Below, one piece after another: positions 17,340 to 28,586 of a stretch of DNA of 49,460 nt. The notes beneath the pieces were generated by a model that did not search any database, had not been told where the DNA came from, and worked only from the letters and a program-made list of their open reading frames with translations. A program made the position numbers and the translations under genes. Each line of letters opens with the position of its first letter. The first letter of the stretch is position 1. The DNA is from Marinosulfonomonas sp. (GTDB lineage Bacteria > Pseudomonadota > Alphaproteobacteria > Rhodobacterales > Rhodobacteraceae). The stretch covers positions 1 through 49,460 of the forward strand of contig JALSRG010000111.1 of assembly GCA_026984915.1 (NCBI GenBank), in the 5' to 3' direction.

Positions 17340-17705
17340 TTGGATGAGCTGCTGAGAGAATATCTTCCTGTCCTGATTTTTGCCGGAATGGCCGTGGCGC
17401 TGGGGATCGTTCTGATCCTTGCGGCAGTGATTCTGGGGCCGACCAACTCTGACCCGGAAAAGCTGTCGGCCTATGAATGCGGCTTCAACGCCTTTGATGA
17501 TTCAAGAATGCGTTTCGAGGTCCGGTTCTATCTGGTGTCGATCCTGTTCATCATCTTTGATCTGGAAATTGCATTTCTGTTTCCCTGGGCGGTCGCGTTC
17601 AAGGATGTGGGGATGCTCGGGTTCTGGTCGATGATGGTGTTTCTGGCCGTTCTGACCATCGGCTTTGCCTATGAGTGGAAGAAAGGGGCCCTGGAATGGG
17701 AGTGA
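17340..17705 (+). CDS. nuoA: NADH-quinone oxidoreductase subunit A
   Basis: Small membrane subunit of complex I at the junction of the arm and the membrane domain, 121 residues with three transmembrane helices. [23 protein letters not shown] holds the conserved Cys-containing loop (YECGF), and [13 protein letters not shown] is the second-helix signature with the conserved Glu. The start codon is TTG. The frame cannot start at the nearby ATG (17344), which is out of frame, and GGAAGGAG lies seven bases upstream of the TTG. It ends in a one-base overlap with nuoB. Confidence 0.96.
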   Translation: MDELLREYLPVLIFAGMAVALGIVLILAAVILGPTNSDPEKLSAYECGFNAFDDSRMRFEVRFYLVSILFIIFDLEIAFLFPWAVAFKDVGMLGFWSMMVFLAVLTIGFAYEWKKGALEWE

Positions 17706-18229
17706 TGACCGGAGCCAATCAGGCCGGCGTTGACAAGGAATACACGACGCAGGAACTGAACCGCGATCTGCAGGACAAGGGCTTTTTGCTGACCTCCTCC
17801 GAGGACATCATCAACTGGGCCCGCACCGGCAGCCTGCACTGGATGACCTTTGGTCTGGCCTGTTGTGCGGTGGAGATGATGCACACGGCGATGCCGCGCT
17901 ATGATGTCGAGCGCTATGGCTTTGCCCCGCGCGCCAGCCCGCGCCAGTCGGACGTGATGATCGTGGCCGGCACGCTGACCAACAAGATGGCGCCGGCGCT
18001 GCGCAAGGTTTACGACCAGATGCCCGAGCCGCGCTATGTGATCTCGATGGGCAGTTGCGCCAATGGCGGCGGTTACTATCACTACAGCTATTCGGTGGTG
18101 CGGGGCTGTGACCGCATCGTGCCGGTCGATATTTATGTGCCGGGATGTCCGCCGACGGCCGAGGCGCTGGTCTACGGGGTGTTGCAACTGCAACGCCGTA
18201 TCCGCCGCACCGGCACACTGAAAAGGTAA
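17705..18229 (+). CDS. nuoB: NADH-quinone oxidoreductase subunit B
   Basis: Peripheral-arm subunit that holds iron-sulfur cluster N2, the electron donor to quinone. The four ligands are visible: tandem C53-C54 in [12 protein letters not shown]118 in [12 protein letters not shown] and C148 in [31 protein letters not shown] is also strongly conserved. The length is 174 residues. The ATG at 17705 overlaps the nuoA stop by one base and has GGGAG just upstream. An in-frame ATG at 17696 would add three residues. Sequence from residue 15 on closely follows the Paracoccus and Rhodobacter homologues as I recall them. Confidence 0.97.
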   Translation: MTGANQAGVDKEYTTQELNRDLQDKGFLLTSSEDIINWARTGSLHWMTFGLACCAVEMMHTAMPRYDVERYGFAPRASPRQSDVMIVAGTLTNKMAPALRKVYDQMPEPRYVISMGSCANGGGYYHYSYSVVRGCDRIVPVDIYVPGCPPTAEALVYGVLQLQRRIRRTGTLKR

Positions 18230-18233
18230 CGCC

Positions 18234-18869
18234 ATGTCTGAAGACACCAGAATTCAGGAATTGAACGAGCTTGGCGCCCTGATCGAGGCCAAGAAGCCGG
18301 ACAGTGTTCTGTCCTGGTCGGTTGAGGTGGGGCAGCTGACGGTCATTGTGGCACCCTCTGCCCTGCTGGGCTTTACCGAATTCCTGCAAACGGATGCGTC
18401 CTGCAAGTTCAGCCTGCTGATTGATGTGACGGCCGTCGACTACCCCGAGCGCGATAAGCGATTTGATGTGGTGTACCACTATCTGTCGATGTACCAGAAT
18501 CAGCGTATCCGGGTGAAATGCGCAATCCGCGAGGATGAGATTCTGCCCTCGATCACCGGCTTGCATCCGGGTGCCGGCTGGTTTGAGCGGGAAATTTTCG
18601 ACATGTTCGGCATCCTGTTCTCTGGCAACACCGACATGCGCCGCCTGCTGACGGATTACGGGTTCCGCGGCCATCCGCTGCGCAAGGACTTTCCGACCAC
18701 GGGCTATGTCGAGCTGCGCTATGACGAATCCGAAAAACGTGTGGTCTATGAGCCGGTGAAGCTGGTTCAGGAATACCGCCAGTTCGATTTCATGTCGCCC
18801 TGGGAGGGTGCCGAATACATCCTTCCGGGTGACGAAAAAGGTGATGCCGCCAAAGAGGGTGCAAAATGA
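18234..18869 (+). CDS. nuoC: NADH-quinone oxidoreductase subunit C
   Basis: 30-kDa peripheral-arm subunit, 211 residues, separate from NuoD as in alphaproteobacteria. The conserved core is visible around residue 105-150: [17 protein letters not shown] (E-R-E-x-x-D-x-x-G signature) and [20 protein letters not shown]. The C-terminal [16 protein letters not shown] is typical, followed by a short Lys/Ala-rich tail. It carries no cofactor and helps seat NuoB and NuoD. It starts four bases after nuoB and overlaps nuoD by four. Confidence 0.96.
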   Translation: MSEDTRIQELNELGALIEAKKPDSVLSWSVEVGQLTVIVAPSALLGFTEFLQTDASCKFSLLIDVTAVDYPERDKRFDVVYHYLSMYQNQRIRVKCAIREDEILPSITGLHPGAGWFEREIFDMFGILFSGNTDMRRLLTDYGFRGHPLRKDFPTTGYVELRYDESEKRVVYEPVKLVQEYRQFDFMSPWEGAEYILPGDEKGDAAKEGAK

Positions 18870-20083
18870 TGGATGGCTCAAAGGGTTTTGAAGATGCGCT
18901 GAGCGGCGAGCAGCGTATCCGCAATTTCAACATCAATTTCGGCCCGCAGCACCCGGCGGCGCATGGTGTGCTGCGACTGGTGCTGGAACTGGACGGCGAG
19001 ATCGTCGAGCGCGCCGATCCGCATATCGGCCTGTTGCACCGCGGCACCGAAAAGCTGATGGAGAGCCGCACCTATCTGCAGAACCTGCCCTATTTCGACC
19101 GGCTGGACTACGTGGCGCCGATGAACCAGGAACACGCCTGGTGCCTGGCGATCGAAAAACTGTGCGATATTGAAATCCCACGGCGTGCCAGCCTGATCCG
19201 GGTGCTTTATTCGGAAATCGGCCGCATTCTGAACCACCTGCTGAACATCACCACCCAAGGGAACGATGTCGGCGCGCTGACGCCGCTGACCTGGGGCTTT
19301 GAAGAACGCGAAAAGCTGATGGTGTTTTACGAGCGTGCCTGTGGCGCCCGGCTGCACGCGGCCTATTTCCGCCCCGGCGGCGTACATCAGGATCTGCCGC
19401 CCAGGCTGATTGACGATATCGACGCCTGGACGGAAACCTTTCCGCAGGTCATCGACGACATCAGCGGTCTGCTGACGGAAAACCGGATTTTCAAGCAACG
19501 CAATGCGGATATCGGCGTTGTCACCGAGCAGGATATCATGGACTGGGGCTTCTCTGGCGTGATGGTGCGCGGATCGGGCCTGGCCTGGGATCTGCGCCGC
19601 GCCCAGCCTTATGAATGCTATGACGAGTTCGAGTTTGACATTCCGATCGGAAAGAACGGCGATTGCTATGATCGTTATCTGGTGCGGATGCAGGAAATGC
19701 GCGAAAGCCTGAAGATCATTCGTCAGGCCTGCGAAAAGCTGCGCAACGAGCCGGGCGATGTGCTGGCCCGTGGCAAGCTGGCCCCGCCACCACGCGCGGA
19801 AATGAAAACCTCGATGGAAGCGCTGATCCATCACTTCAAGCTCTATACCGAAGGGTTCCACGTTCCCGCTGGCGAGGTCTATGCCGCAGTCGAGGCGCCC
19901 AAGGGCGAGTTTGGCGTCTATCTTGTGTCGGACGGCAGCAACAAACCTTATCGGGCCAAGATCCGCGCGCCGGGATACGCGCATTTGCAGGCGATGGACC
20001 ATATCGCCACCGGCCACCAACTGGCCGATGTGGCGGCGATCATTGGCTCGCTGGATGTGGTGTTTGGGGAGATCGACAGATGA
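18866..20083 (+). CDS. nuoD: NADH-quinone oxidoreductase subunit D
   Basis: 49-kDa subunit that forms the quinone pocket with NuoB, 405 residues. [15 protein letters not shown] near 27-41 holds the His that lies at the quinone head group. [20 protein letters not shown] and the C-terminal end [11 protein letters not shown] are family signatures. The fold derives from NiFe hydrogenase large subunits, but the metal-binding cysteines are absent, as expected. Two tandem ATGs exist (18866 and 18869), and the first overlaps the nuoC stop. The stop overlaps the next small gene (ATGA), tying that gene's translation to nuoD. Confidence 0.97.
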   Translation: MMDGSKGFEDALSGEQRIRNFNINFGPQHPAAHGVLRLVLELDGEIVERADPHIGLLHRGTEKLMESRTYLQNLPYFDRLDYVAPMNQEHAWCLAIEKLCDIEIPRRASLIRVLYSEIGRILNHLLNITTQGNDVGALTPLTWGFEEREKLMVFYERACGARLHAAYFRPGGVHQDLPPRLIDDIDAWTETFPQVIDDISGLLTENRIFKQRNADIGVVTEQDIMDWGFSGVMVRGSGLAWDLRRAQPYECYDEFEFDIPIGKNGDCYDRYLVRMQEMRESLKIIRQACEKLRNEPGDVLARGKLAPPPRAEMKTSMEALIHHFKLYTEGFHVPAGEVYAAVEAPKGEFGVYLVSDGSNKPYRAKIRAPGYAHLQAMDHIATGHQLADVAAIIGSLDVVFGEIDR

Positions 20084-20370
20084 GGAAACTGGCTGCCCCG
20101 TTGCTGATCTGCGCCGCACTGTTTGCCGGCCCTGCCCAGGCCCAGGACAACGGCGGTACGTTTACCGATGCCGAGCGGGCAAAATTTGTAACTGTTGTTG
20201 TGGCAATGGATTGCCACATCACCGATCAGAATGCCGAGATGATCGCGAAGGAAACCGGGTTCTCGGACCAGAAACTGCAAGCGATCCTGACGGATTTCAT
20301 CCAGGCTGACGAGGTCAAGCCGGACGGCACGGGCAAGGGTATCGTGTTGCTGAACGAGGAGTGTTCGTAG
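20080..20370 (+). CDS. Small exported protein of unknown function in the nuo operon (between nuoD and nuoE)
   Basis: A 96-residue protein with a clear signal peptide ([21 protein letters not shown], cleavage before QDNGG). The mature part is acidic, mostly helical in character, and has two cysteines (in AMDCHIT and at the very end, NEECS) that could form a disulfide. It overlaps nuoD by four bases and abuts nuoE directly, so it is certainly expressed with complex I. Unidentified genes inside nuo are known in Rhodobacter capsulatus, and this one probably belongs to that set. I recognise no domain. Confidence 0.8.
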   Translation: MRKLAAPLLICAALFAGPAQAQDNGGTFTDAERAKFVTVVVAMDCHITDQNAEMIAKETGFSDQKLQAILTDFIQADEVKPDGTGKGIVLLNEECS

Positions 20371-21531
20371 ATGCTGCGCCGTCTGTATCATACCCAACCC
20401 GAAACATTCGCCTTTACGCCCGCCAACCAAAAATGGGCCGAAGCGCAAATCACCAAATACCCCGAAGGCCGTCAGGCCAGTGCGATTATCGCGCTGCTCT
20501 GGCGGGCGCAGGAACAGGAGGGCTGGCTGACCCGCCCGGCGATCGAACATGTGGCCGATATGCTGGGGCTGGCGCATATCCGGGCGCTGGAGGTAGCGAC
20601 GTTTTACTTCATGTTCCAGTTGCAACCGGTTGGCGCCGTGGCGCATGTGCAGGTCTGCGGCACCACACCGTGCATGTTGTGTGGATCGGAGGACCTGATC
20701 GCTGTCTGCCGCGAAAAGATTGCCGAAAAACCGCATACGCTCTCGGCGGACGGCAAGCTCAGCTGGGAAGAGGTCGAATGTCTGGGGGCCTGTTCAAATG
20801 CACCGATGGCGCAGATCGGCAAGGATTATTACGAGGATCTGACCGCCGCGCGGTTTGGCGAGATTCTGGACGAACTGTCCGCCGGTCGGGTGCCGGTGCC
20901 GGGGCCGCAAAACGGCCGCTATGCCGCCGAGCCGCTCAGCGGGCTGACCAGCCTGAAGGACCATGAAAGCGGCCGCACGCAGTATAACGCCAGCGTGCAG
21001 CGGGCGGTGGATATTGGCGACACGGTCAAGCGGATTGACGGCAGCGAAGTACCGCTGCGCACGCCGTGGCTGGGCGGCAAGGCCAAGACGGCAGCGGCAG
21101 AGAAGCCGGTTTCGAAACCGGCGGCAAAATCCGCCGCAAAGCCTGCCGTGCAAAGGGGCACCAAGACAACCGTGAAGAAAGCGGCCGTGAAGAAACCAGC
21201 GGCGAAAACCGCCGGCAAGCCCGCAGCCCGGCCGGTGGCCAGGGATGGCAAGCCGGAGTTGCTGAAAAAGGCACGTGCCGGCGGGCCGGATGATCTGAAA
21301 ATGATCAAGGGCGTTGGCCCGAAACTGGAAAAACTGCTGCACAAGCTGGGTATTTTCCATTTTGATCAGGTCGCTGGCTGGCGCAAGAAAGAGGTTGCGT
21401 GGGTTGACGAGCACCTGGAAGGTTTCAAGGGCCGTGTCAGCCGCGACGAATGGGTAAAACAGGCGAAAATTCTGGCCAGGGGTGGCCAGACAGAGTTTTC
21501 GAACAAAGTGAAAAAGGGCGGTGTGTACTAG
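20371..21531 (+). CDS. nuoE: NADH-quinone oxidoreductase subunit E with C-terminal H3TH-like extension
   Basis: The first ~190 residues are the 24-kDa complex I subunit, a thioredoxin-like domain with the N1a 2Fe-2S ligands C96, C101, C137 and C141 (VCGTTPC and ECLGAC). Canonical NuoE is far shorter than the 386 residues here. The rest is a Lys/Ala/Pro-rich linker (about 230-300) and a folded end (307-386, [20 protein letters not shown] and on). This end matches the helix-hairpin-helix/H3TH type in COG3743 ('flap endonuclease-like'), which in this order is also fused to other proteins. Rhodobacter capsulatus NuoE is known to be long. The same end occurs in the next gene at 71 of 80 identical residues. 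A role of the tail in nucleic-acid or protein binding is inference. Confidence 0.93.
   Translation: MLRRLYHTQPETFAFTPANQKWAEAQITKYPEGRQASAIIALLWRAQEQEGWLTRPAIEHVADMLGLAHIRALEVATFYFMFQLQPVGAVAHVQVCGTTPCMLCGSEDLIAVCREKIAEKPHTLSADGKLSWEEVECLGACSNAPMAQIGKDYYEDLTAARFGEILDELSAGRVPVPGPQNGRYAAEPLSGLTSLKDHESGRTQYNASVQRAVDIGDTVKRIDGSEVPLRTPWLGGKAKTAAAEKPVSKPAAKSAAKPAVQRGTKTTVKKAAVKKPAAKTAGKPAARPVARDGKPELLKKARAGGPDDLKMIKGVGPKLEKLLHKLGIFHFDQVAGWRKKEVAWVDEHLEGFKGRVSRDEWVKQAKILARGGQTEFSNKVKKGGVY
21289..21531 (+). repeat. H3TH-domain duplication, copy A (3' end of nuoE)
   Basis: These 243 bases encode the last 80 residues of NuoE. They match copy B (22402-22644) without a gap, with 71 of 80 residues identical. 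The longest identical DNA run is 50 bases, 21400-21449. Similarity continues upstream into the Lys/Ala/Pro linker ([15 protein letters not shown] in both). Confidence 0.9.
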
Positions 21532-21598
21532 CACCGCGGCATGAAATAATGAGGTTTTCGGGGTCGTGAGTAAAGTGGCAAGACAATTCAAAAAGAAA

Positions 21599-21623
21599 AC
21601 CGCCGCCCGGTCGGGCAGGCGGT
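21599..21623 (+). other. Strong hairpin between nuoE and the H3TH membrane protein
   Basis: ACCGCC then GCCCG, loop GT, CGGGC, a bulged A, and GGCGGT: 11 pairs with one bulge. No T-run follows, so it is not a standard terminator. It lies in a 144-base gap inside the operon and could stabilise or process the mRNA. Confidence 0.6.
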
Positions 21624-21675
21624 ACAATGTCTGCCGCACTGTAATTCAACAAGAACTTCAACAGGGGTTTAAGAA

Positions 21676-22644
21676 ATGAGTAATGAAAACCAAGACGGAC
21701 TATTTTCCTGCAATAATCTTTGCTGGATCACTGGCGCGCTGTTCGGGCTTGCCGGCTATCTGATCTTCTCCGGCCGGTTTGGCTGGTCAACACTGCTGTC
21801 ACTGATTCTTGCCCTGGCGCTTCTTGTGCTGGTGGCGTGGCTGCTGAAAAAACTGTTCTGCATCGATGTGCCCGAGGGGCATCACACCGATAACCGGGAA
21901 ACACGTGTAGCCCTGGCCTCGGATGAAATGGCGGAAATGGATCGTGTCGAGCGAGAAGCGCTGGCCACGGTTCCCGACCTGCCGAAAGTGGCAACCTTGC
22001 CGGACCCGTTGCTGGAGGCTTCCGAGGTTCTTGGTGAGGAAGAGCAGGCGGCGGCAGAAGCAGAAGCGCAGGCCAAGGCCGAGGCAGAAGCGCAGGCCAA
22101 AGCCGAAGCGGAGGCAAGGGCAAGGCAGGAGGCGGATGCCCGCGAAGCGGCCGAACGGGCCAAAGCGGCAGAGGCGGCAGAGGCGGCGGAAAAAGCCCGC
22201 AAGGCCGCCACCAGAAAAGCCGCGGCAAAGCCGGGCGACGCTGTTGTTGCTGCGGTTGAGGACACCAAGGCACGCGCCGCTGCCGGCAAAAAGACCACCA
22301 CACGCAAGAAGGCAGCCAAAACCGCCAGCAAACCCGCCGCAAGACCGGTGGCCAAGGATGGCAAACCGGAATTGCTGACCAAGCCGCGCGGTGGCAAGGC
22401 CGATGATCTGAAACAGATCAAGGGCGTTGGTCCCAAGCTTGAAAAACTGTTGAACAAGCTGGGGGTCTATCACTTTGATCAGGTCGCCGGCTGGCGCAAG
22501 AAAGAGGTCGAATGGGTTGACGAGCACCTGGAAGGTTTCAAGGGCCGTGTCAGCCGCGACGAGTGGGTGAAACAGGCCAAGGTGCTGGCCAGGGGCGGCG
22601 AGACCGAGTTCTCCAACCGCGTGAAAAAAGGCAAGGTTTACTAG
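21676..22644 (+). CDS. Membrane protein with Ala/Glu-rich coiled coil and C-terminal H3TH-like domain
   Basis: A 322-residue protein with two close hydrophobic segments (about 15-34 and 37-58), then an acidic loop, a long Ala/Glu/Arg-rich coiled coil (about 115-180, with AEAEAQAKAEAEAQAK-type repeats), a basic Lys/Ala linker (about 181-225) and a C-terminal H3TH-like domain (243-322) almost the same as the NuoE tail. The repeats at 22055-22130 are low complexity and could vary in length. It would place a copy of the NuoE tail on a membrane stalk. The topology and the shared domain suggest a link to complex I assembly or anchoring, or to nucleic-acid binding near the membrane. All of this is inference. 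The ATG at 21676 has AGGGG about 11 bases upstream. Confidence 0.82.
   Translation: MSNENQDGLFSCNNLCWITGALFGLAGYLIFSGRFGWSTLLSLILALALLVLVAWLLKKLFCIDVPEGHHTDNRETRVALASDEMAEMDRVEREALATVPDLPKVATLPDPLLEASEVLGEEEQAAAEAEAQAKAEAEAQAKAEAEARARQEADAREAAERAKAAEAAEAAEKARKAATRKAAAKPGDAVVAAVEDTKARAAAGKKTTTRKKAAKTASKPAARPVAKDGKPELLTKPRGGKADDLKQIKGVGPKLEKLLNKLGVYHFDQVAGWRKKEVEWVDEHLEGFKGRVSRDEWVKQAKVLARGGETEFSNRVKKGKVY
22402..22644 (+). repeat. H3TH-domain duplication, copy B (3' end of the membrane-protein gene)
   Basis: Same length and frame as copy A at the end of nuoE. The run 22513-22562 is identical to 21400-21449. The nine protein differences are scattered and mostly conservative, which fits an old duplication with selection or partial gene conversion. 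Confidence 0.9.
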
Positions 22645-22650
22645 GGTAGA

Positions 22651-22905
22651 ATGGCATTGGGCAGCAATCCACATAACGCAGAGGAGCTGATCCTGGCACG
22701 GCGGGCACGCATGGTCGCCATCGTCATTGCCGTGACCATGCTGCTGTGGATGGCGGCGCAATGGGCCGGCGCGCGATATGGTTGGGCGCCGCGCTTTGCC
22801 TTTCTGTTTGACCTTGCCGCCCTGGCCGGATTCATCTGGGCCATGACCGTAACATACCAGATCTGGCGCCGCCGCAGGGACATGCGCCAGGACACAGAGG
22901 AATAG
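22651..22905 (+). CDS. Small two-helix membrane protein in the nuo operon (DUF5337-like)
   Basis: An 84-residue inner-membrane protein with two helices (about 20-40 and 47-68) and a basic C-terminus ([12 protein letters not shown]). By the positive-inside rule both ends lie in the cytoplasm. It resembles the Rhodobacterales family I recall as DUF5337, often found next to nuoF. The family number should be checked. It lies six bases after the H3TH gene and five before nuoF, so it is part of the same message. The Shine-Dalgarno is weak (AGGGTAGA). An assembly or stabilising role in complex I is plausible but untested. Confidence 0.8.
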   Translation: MALGSNPHNAEELILARRARMVAIVIAVTMLLWMAAQWAGARYGWAPRFAFLFDLAALAGFIWAMTVTYQIWRRRRDMRQDTEE

Positions 22906-22910
22906 CGCAG

Positions 22911-24206
22911 ATGCTGAAGGATCAGGACCGGATATTCACGAACCTTTACGGCATGCATGACCGCACGCTGGCGGGCGCGCGCAAGCGTGGCCAGTGGGAC
23001 GGCACCGCACGGATCATCAAAAAGGGCCGTGACTGGATCGTGGATGAGATGAAATCATCCGGTCTGCGCGGCCGGGGTGGTGCCGGTTTTCCGACCGGTC
23101 TGAAATGGTCGTTCATGCCCAAGGAGAGCGACGGGCGCCCGGCCTATCTGGTGATCAATGCCGACGAATCCGAGCCAGGCACCTGCAAGGACCGCGAAAT
23201 CATGCGCCATGATCCGCACACGCTGATCGAGGGCGCGCTGCTGGCCAGTTTCGCCATGGGGGCGCACACGGCCCATATCTATATTCGCGGCGAATTCATC
23301 CGCGAACGCGAAGCGCTGCAGGCGGCGATCGACGAAGCCTATGACGCGGGCCTGCTGGGCAGGAACGCAGCCAAATCCGGCTGGGATTTCGACCTGTTTC
23401 TCAGTCATGGTGCGGGCGCCTATATCTGCGGCGAGGAAACCGCTCTGCTGGAAAGCCTCGAGGGCAAGAAGGGCATGCCACGGATGAAGCCACCGTTTCC
23501 GGCCGGGGCCGGGCTCTATGGCTGTCCGACCACGGTGAACAATGTCGAGAGTATCGCGGTGGTGCCGACAATCCTGCGGCGTGGTGCGACCTGGTTCAGT
23601 TCCATGGGGCGGCCAAACAACACCGGCACCAAACTGTTCGCCATCTCCGGTCACGTCAACAATCCCTGTGTGGTGGAAGAAGAGATGTCGATTCCGCTGA
23701 AGGAATTGCTGGACCGCCATTGCGGCGGCATTCGCGGCGGCTGGGAAAACCTCAAGGCGGTGATCCCCGGCGGCTCTTCGGTGCCGCTGCTGCCGGCCGA
23801 GATCGCCGAAGAGGCGATCATGGATTTCGACTGGCTGCGCGAACAGCGCTCGGGGCTGGGCACGGCGGCGGTGATCGTGATGGACCAGTCCACCGATGTG
23901 ATCAAGGCGATCTGGCGGCTGAGCAAATTCTACAAGCACGAAAGCTGTGGCCAGTGCACCCCCTGTCGCGAGGGCACCGGCTGGATGATGCGGGTGATGG
24001 ACCGTCTGGTGACGGGCGATGCCGAACTCGAGGAAATCGACATGCTGCTGGATGTGACCAAACAGGTCGAGGGCCACACGATCTGTGCGCTGGGCGATGC
24101 GGCAGCCTGGCCCATTCAGGGGCTGGTCCGGCATTTCCGCAACGAGATCGAAGACCGGATCAAGCACAAGAAAACCGGGCGCGTCAGCGCCGTGGCGGCG
24201 GAGTAG
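22911..24206 (+). CDS. nuoF: NADH-quinone oxidoreductase subunit F
   Basis: 51-kDa subunit with NADH site, FMN and 4Fe-4S cluster N3, 431 residues. [19 protein letters not shown] near 54-72 is the NADH/FMN glycine-rich loop, and [19 protein letters not shown] near 172-190 the second conserved FMN-site stretch. The N3 ligands are C346, C349, C352 ([12 protein letters not shown]) and C392 (HTICALGD). It works with NuoE and NuoG as the electron-input module. The next gene follows after 158 bases with two perfect hairpins. Confidence 0.97.
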   Translation: MLKDQDRIFTNLYGMHDRTLAGARKRGQWDGTARIIKKGRDWIVDEMKSSGLRGRGGAGFPTGLKWSFMPKESDGRPAYLVINADESEPGTCKDREIMRHDPHTLIEGALLASFAMGAHTAHIYIRGEFIREREALQAAIDEAYDAGLLGRNAAKSGWDFDLFLSHGAGAYICGEETALLESLEGKKGMPRMKPPFPAGAGLYGCPTTVNNVESIAVVPTILRRGATWFSSMGRPNNTGTKLFAISGHVNNPCVVEEEMSIPLKELLDRHCGGIRGGWENLKAVIPGGSSVPLLPAEIAEEAIMDFDWLREQRSGLGTAAVIVMDQSTDVIKAIWRLSKFYKHESCGQCTPCREGTGWMMRVMDRLVTGDAELEEIDMLLDVTKQVEGHTICALGDAAAWPIQGLVRHFRNEIEDRIKHKKTGRVSAVAAE

Positions 24207-24272
24207 TCATGCAAGCGTTCTGCGGCATAACCCAGGGAAAGAGGTTCGGCACTGTGTGGCCGGGCCAAAGCG

Positions 24273-24291
24273 GCTGTTATCGGATAACAGC
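24273..24291 (+). other. Perfect hairpin downstream of nuoF
   Basis: GCTGTTAT (24273-24280), loop CGG, ATAACAGC (24284-24291). There is no T-run after it, so it is not a standard terminator. Together with the hairpin at 24337-24358 it makes the nuoF to DUF5333-like gap a structured leader. Confidence 0.65.
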
Positions 24292-24336
24292 GCCTGCGGG
24301 TTTGCCGTTATTGCATATCAATGGTGCCGGCGCTCA

Positions 24337-24358
24337 TCTCCTTTCACATGAAAGGAGA
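24337..24358 (+). promoter_or_regulatory. Hairpin burying the Shine-Dalgarno of the DUF5333-like gene
   Basis: TCTCCTTTCA (24337-24346) and TGAAAGGAGA (24349-24358) are exact reverse complements with CA between. The right arm contains AAAGGAG (24351-24357), the ribosome site seven bases before the ATG at 24365. Folding would use at least eight pairs with a 4-6 base loop and would block ribosome access. It may act as a translational switch (temperature, protein or ribosome-coupled). Confidence 0.68.
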
Positions 24359-24364
24359 CAATCC

Positions 24365-24784
24365 ATGATGAAAACTCGAAATATGGTACTTGGTGCCATT
24401 CTGGCGGGCCTGTTGCCTGTCTTTTTCGCAGCGGCGCAGGCGCAGACACCGCTGCCGCAGGAAAAACATATAAACATGTCACTGATGGCCGGGGTGATCG
24501 GCGATGAAATCCGCAAGAACTGCCCGACCATCTCGCCCAGATATCTTGTCGTCTGGCAAAAGCTGGAAGCGTTGAAATCCTATGCGATCAAAAAGGGCTA
24601 CAAACGCGACGAGGTGAAGAAGTTCCTCAAGGATCCGGTGCAAAAGGCGCGGGTGAAAAAAATGGCGGCTGAATATATGGCAGCGCACGGGGTGAAGCCG
24701 GGCGATCCGGAAAGCTATTGCAGACTGGGCGAAGAGGAAATCGCCAGGAAAAGCCTTATTGGCCAGATGTTGAGGGCGCGGTGA
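24365..24784 (+). CDS. Exported protein in the nuo operon (DUF5333-like)
   Basis: A 139-residue protein with a signal peptide (MMKTRNMVLGAILAGLLPVFFAAAQA, cleavage before QTPLPQ). The mature part is helical and rich in charged residues, with IGDEIRKNCPTIS and DPESYCRLGEEEI holding its only two cysteines, probably a disulfide. This fits the Rhodobacterales family I recall as DUF5333, found in nuo operons. The function is unknown. A perfect hairpin hides its strong AAAGGAG site. Its stop overlaps the next gene by one base. The frame is open far upstream into nuoF, but only this start has a ribosome site and signal peptide. Confidence 0.82.
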   Translation: MMKTRNMVLGAILAGLLPVFFAAAQAQTPLPQEKHINMSLMAGVIGDEIRKNCPTISPRYLVVWQKLEALKSYAIKKGYKRDEVKKFLKDPVQKARVKKMAAEYMAAHGVKPGDPESYCRLGEEEIARKSLIGQMLRAR

Positions 24785-25100
24785 TGCGGCGGGTCCTCAT
24801 ATCCCTGATTGCGGCGCTTGGCCTTTCGGCCGGGCCCGCATATGCCGGGCCGGGCGACCAGAGGGTCGTTGTTGACGGTGTGCCGCTTGGCATCATGCTG
24901 ATTTTCATTGATGGCAGGCACGATTTCACCGTGTTTGTCGAACCGAATTCCATAGACCGCGAGCTTGCGCTCAAGGCGGCGGCGCAAAAAGCCGGCAAAT
25001 TCTGCCGCAAGACGTTCAACAGCCGGAAGATCCGCTTTACCAAGACCAAACGCCGGACGTGGGGGGTGCCCGACGCCTGGACCATCAACGGAAGTTGCGA

Positions 25101-25104
<4 letters not shown>
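24784..25104 (+). CDS. Small exported protein of unknown function before nuoG
   Basis: A 106-residue protein with a signal peptide ([21 protein letters not shown], cleavage before GPGDQ). The mature part has a beta-rich look ([26 protein letters not shown]), then a basic segment and two cysteines (KFCRKTF and NGSCE at the C-terminus). No family was recognised. It is coupled on both sides, with a one-base overlap (TGATG) upstream and a four-base overlap with nuoG, so it must be made alongside complex I. Confidence 0.78.
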
Positions 25105-27119
<2,015 letters not shown>

Positions 27120-27124
27120 CAGGC

Positions 27125-27538
27125 ATGGTTACCAACCCCTATACCAGGACGATGGCCCCGGCGCTGATTATGGCGTTTGGTGTTGCTGGCTGTGCGCCAG
27201 CAGCCCAGAGCCCGGCCGATGACACGCTGGTTCCGGTCTATCAGGGGTTTGACGTGTTACTGCTGGACAATGACCTGGTGGATGTGCTTGTCACCGTGCA
27301 GGACGCCCGCTCGGCAAAAGACGTGGAAGACTATGCGGAATGCGTTCTTGCGCAACACGCACTGAACAAGGGTTTCGGATACGCGCGGCATCTGCGCACG
27401 CGGATCAAAAAGAAAAACGGCGTATGGCTGGGCGATTCCATCTATACGCTTTCACAGGCGCGGCCCGCCGGGTTGAAAACCATCGACGCCCGGAAAACGG
27501 CAAGGACATGCGCAGAAAACAGGATACCTATGGTGTGA
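27125..27538 (+). CDS. Predicted small lipoprotein in the nuo operon (between nuoG and nuoH)
   Basis: A 137-residue protein with a hydrophobic start and a lipobox-like FGVAGC (Cys 23), so it is likely lipid-anchored in the outer or inner membrane. The mature part contains two further cysteines (YAECVLAQ and ARTCAEN), a likely disulfide. No domain was recognised. The Met at 27152 (MAPALIMAFGVAGC) is an alternative start with a better signal-peptide length. AGGAC lies before it. It sits six bases after nuoG and seven before nuoH. Confidence 0.72.
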   Translation: MVTNPYTRTMAPALIMAFGVAGCAPAAQSPADDTLVPVYQGFDVLLLDNDLVDVLVTVQDARSAKDVEDYAECVLAQHALNKGFGYARHLRTRIKKKNGVWLGDSIYTLSQARPAGLKTIDARKTARTCAENRIPMV

Positions 27539-27544
27539 GGACTT

Positions 27545-28582
27545 ATGGCTGAATTTCTTTCTACCCCATTGGGAATATTCGTGATTATCCTGGCGCAAGG
27601 GCTGGCGATCATCGCGTTTGTCATGATCTCACTGTTGTTCCTGGTCTATGGGGACCGCAAGATTTGGGCCGCGGTGCAGATGCGCCGGGGGCCCAATATC
27701 GTCGGCGTTTTCGGGTTGCTGCAATCGGTGGCCGATGCGTTGAAATACGTGGTGAAAGAGGTCATCATCCCGGCCGGTTCCGACAAGCCGGTCTTTATTC
27801 TGGCGCCGCTGGTCGGCTTTGTCATGTCGCTGCTGGCCTGGGCGGTTGTTCCCTTTGCCGATGGTTGGGTCATGGCCGATCTGAACGTGGCAATCCTCTA
27901 TATTTTCGCGGTGTCCTCGCTGGAGGTCTACGGCGTGATCATGGGCGGCTGGGCCTCAAATTCGAAATATGCTTTTCTGGGGTCGCTGCGTTCGGCGGCG
28001 CAGATGATTTCCTATGAGGTCAGCATCGGCCTGATCATCATCGGTGTCGTGCTGTCCACCGGGTCACTGAACTTTACCGACATCGTACATGCACAAGACG
28101 GCAAATACGGCTTCTTCAGCTGGTACTGGCTGCCGCATTTCCCGATGGTGTTCCTGTTCTTCATCTCGGCCCTGGCCGAAACCAACCGGCCGCCGTTTGA
28201 TCTGCCCGAAGCCGAAAGCGAACTGGTCGCCGGCTATCAGGTCGAATATTCGGCAACCCTGTTCCTGCTGTTCATGGCCGGTGAATACATTGCCATTTTC
28301 CTGATGTGCGCGCTGATGAGCCTGCTGTTCTTTGGCGGCTGGCTGTCGCCCATTCCGGGGCTGCCGGACGGGGTGTTGTGGATGGTCGGCAAAATGGCTT
28401 TCTTCTTCTTCATCTTTGCAATGATCAAGGCAATCACCCCGCGCTATCGCTATGACCAGTTGATGCGGATTGGCTGGAAAGTATTCCTGCCGCTGAGCCT
28501 CGCCTGGGTGGTGATCGTGGCGTTCCTTGCACAATACGGGGCCTTTGGCGGTGCATATGCCCGCTGGGCTGTAGGAGGCTAA
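27545..28582 (+). CDS. nuoH: NADH-quinone oxidoreductase subunit H
   Basis: ND1-type membrane subunit at the base of the peripheral arm, 345 residues with eight helices. It contributes the quinone-entry channel. [28 protein letters not shown] near 38-65 (quoted in part as [10 protein letters not shown]) and [20 protein letters not shown] near 213-232 are the two signature loops, with conserved acidic residues. It follows nuoG after the lipoprotein gene and leads to nuoI after four bases. GAGG stands upstream of the ATG, within the preceding stop. Confidence 0.97.
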   Translation: MAEFLSTPLGIFVIILAQGLAIIAFVMISLLFLVYGDRKIWAAVQMRRGPNIVGVFGLLQSVADALKYVVKEVIIPAGSDKPVFILAPLVGFVMSLLAWAVVPFADGWVMADLNVAILYIFAVSSLEVYGVIMGGWASNSKYAFLGSLRSAAQMISYEVSIGLIIIGVVLSTGSLNFTDIVHAQDGKYGFFSWYWLPHFPMVFLFFISALAETNRPPFDLPEAESELVAGYQVEYSATLFLLFMAGEYIAIFLMCALMSLLFFGGWLSPIPGLPDGVLWMVGKMAFFFFIFAMIKAITPRYRYDQLMRIGWKVFLPLSLAWVVIVAFLAQYGAFGGAYARWAVGG

Positions 28583-28586
28583 GCGC

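Noticed and set aside
21676-22644. TolA- or TonB-like energy-transducing protein, suggested by the Ala/Glu coiled coil after membrane helices
   Set aside because: The C-terminal domain is clearly the H3TH-like tail shared with NuoE, and the helix arrangement is a double hairpin rather than a single anchor.
24207-24364. A transcription terminator after nuoF
   Set aside because: Both hairpins lack a T-run, and the following accessory genes are coupled into nuoG, so the operon must continue.
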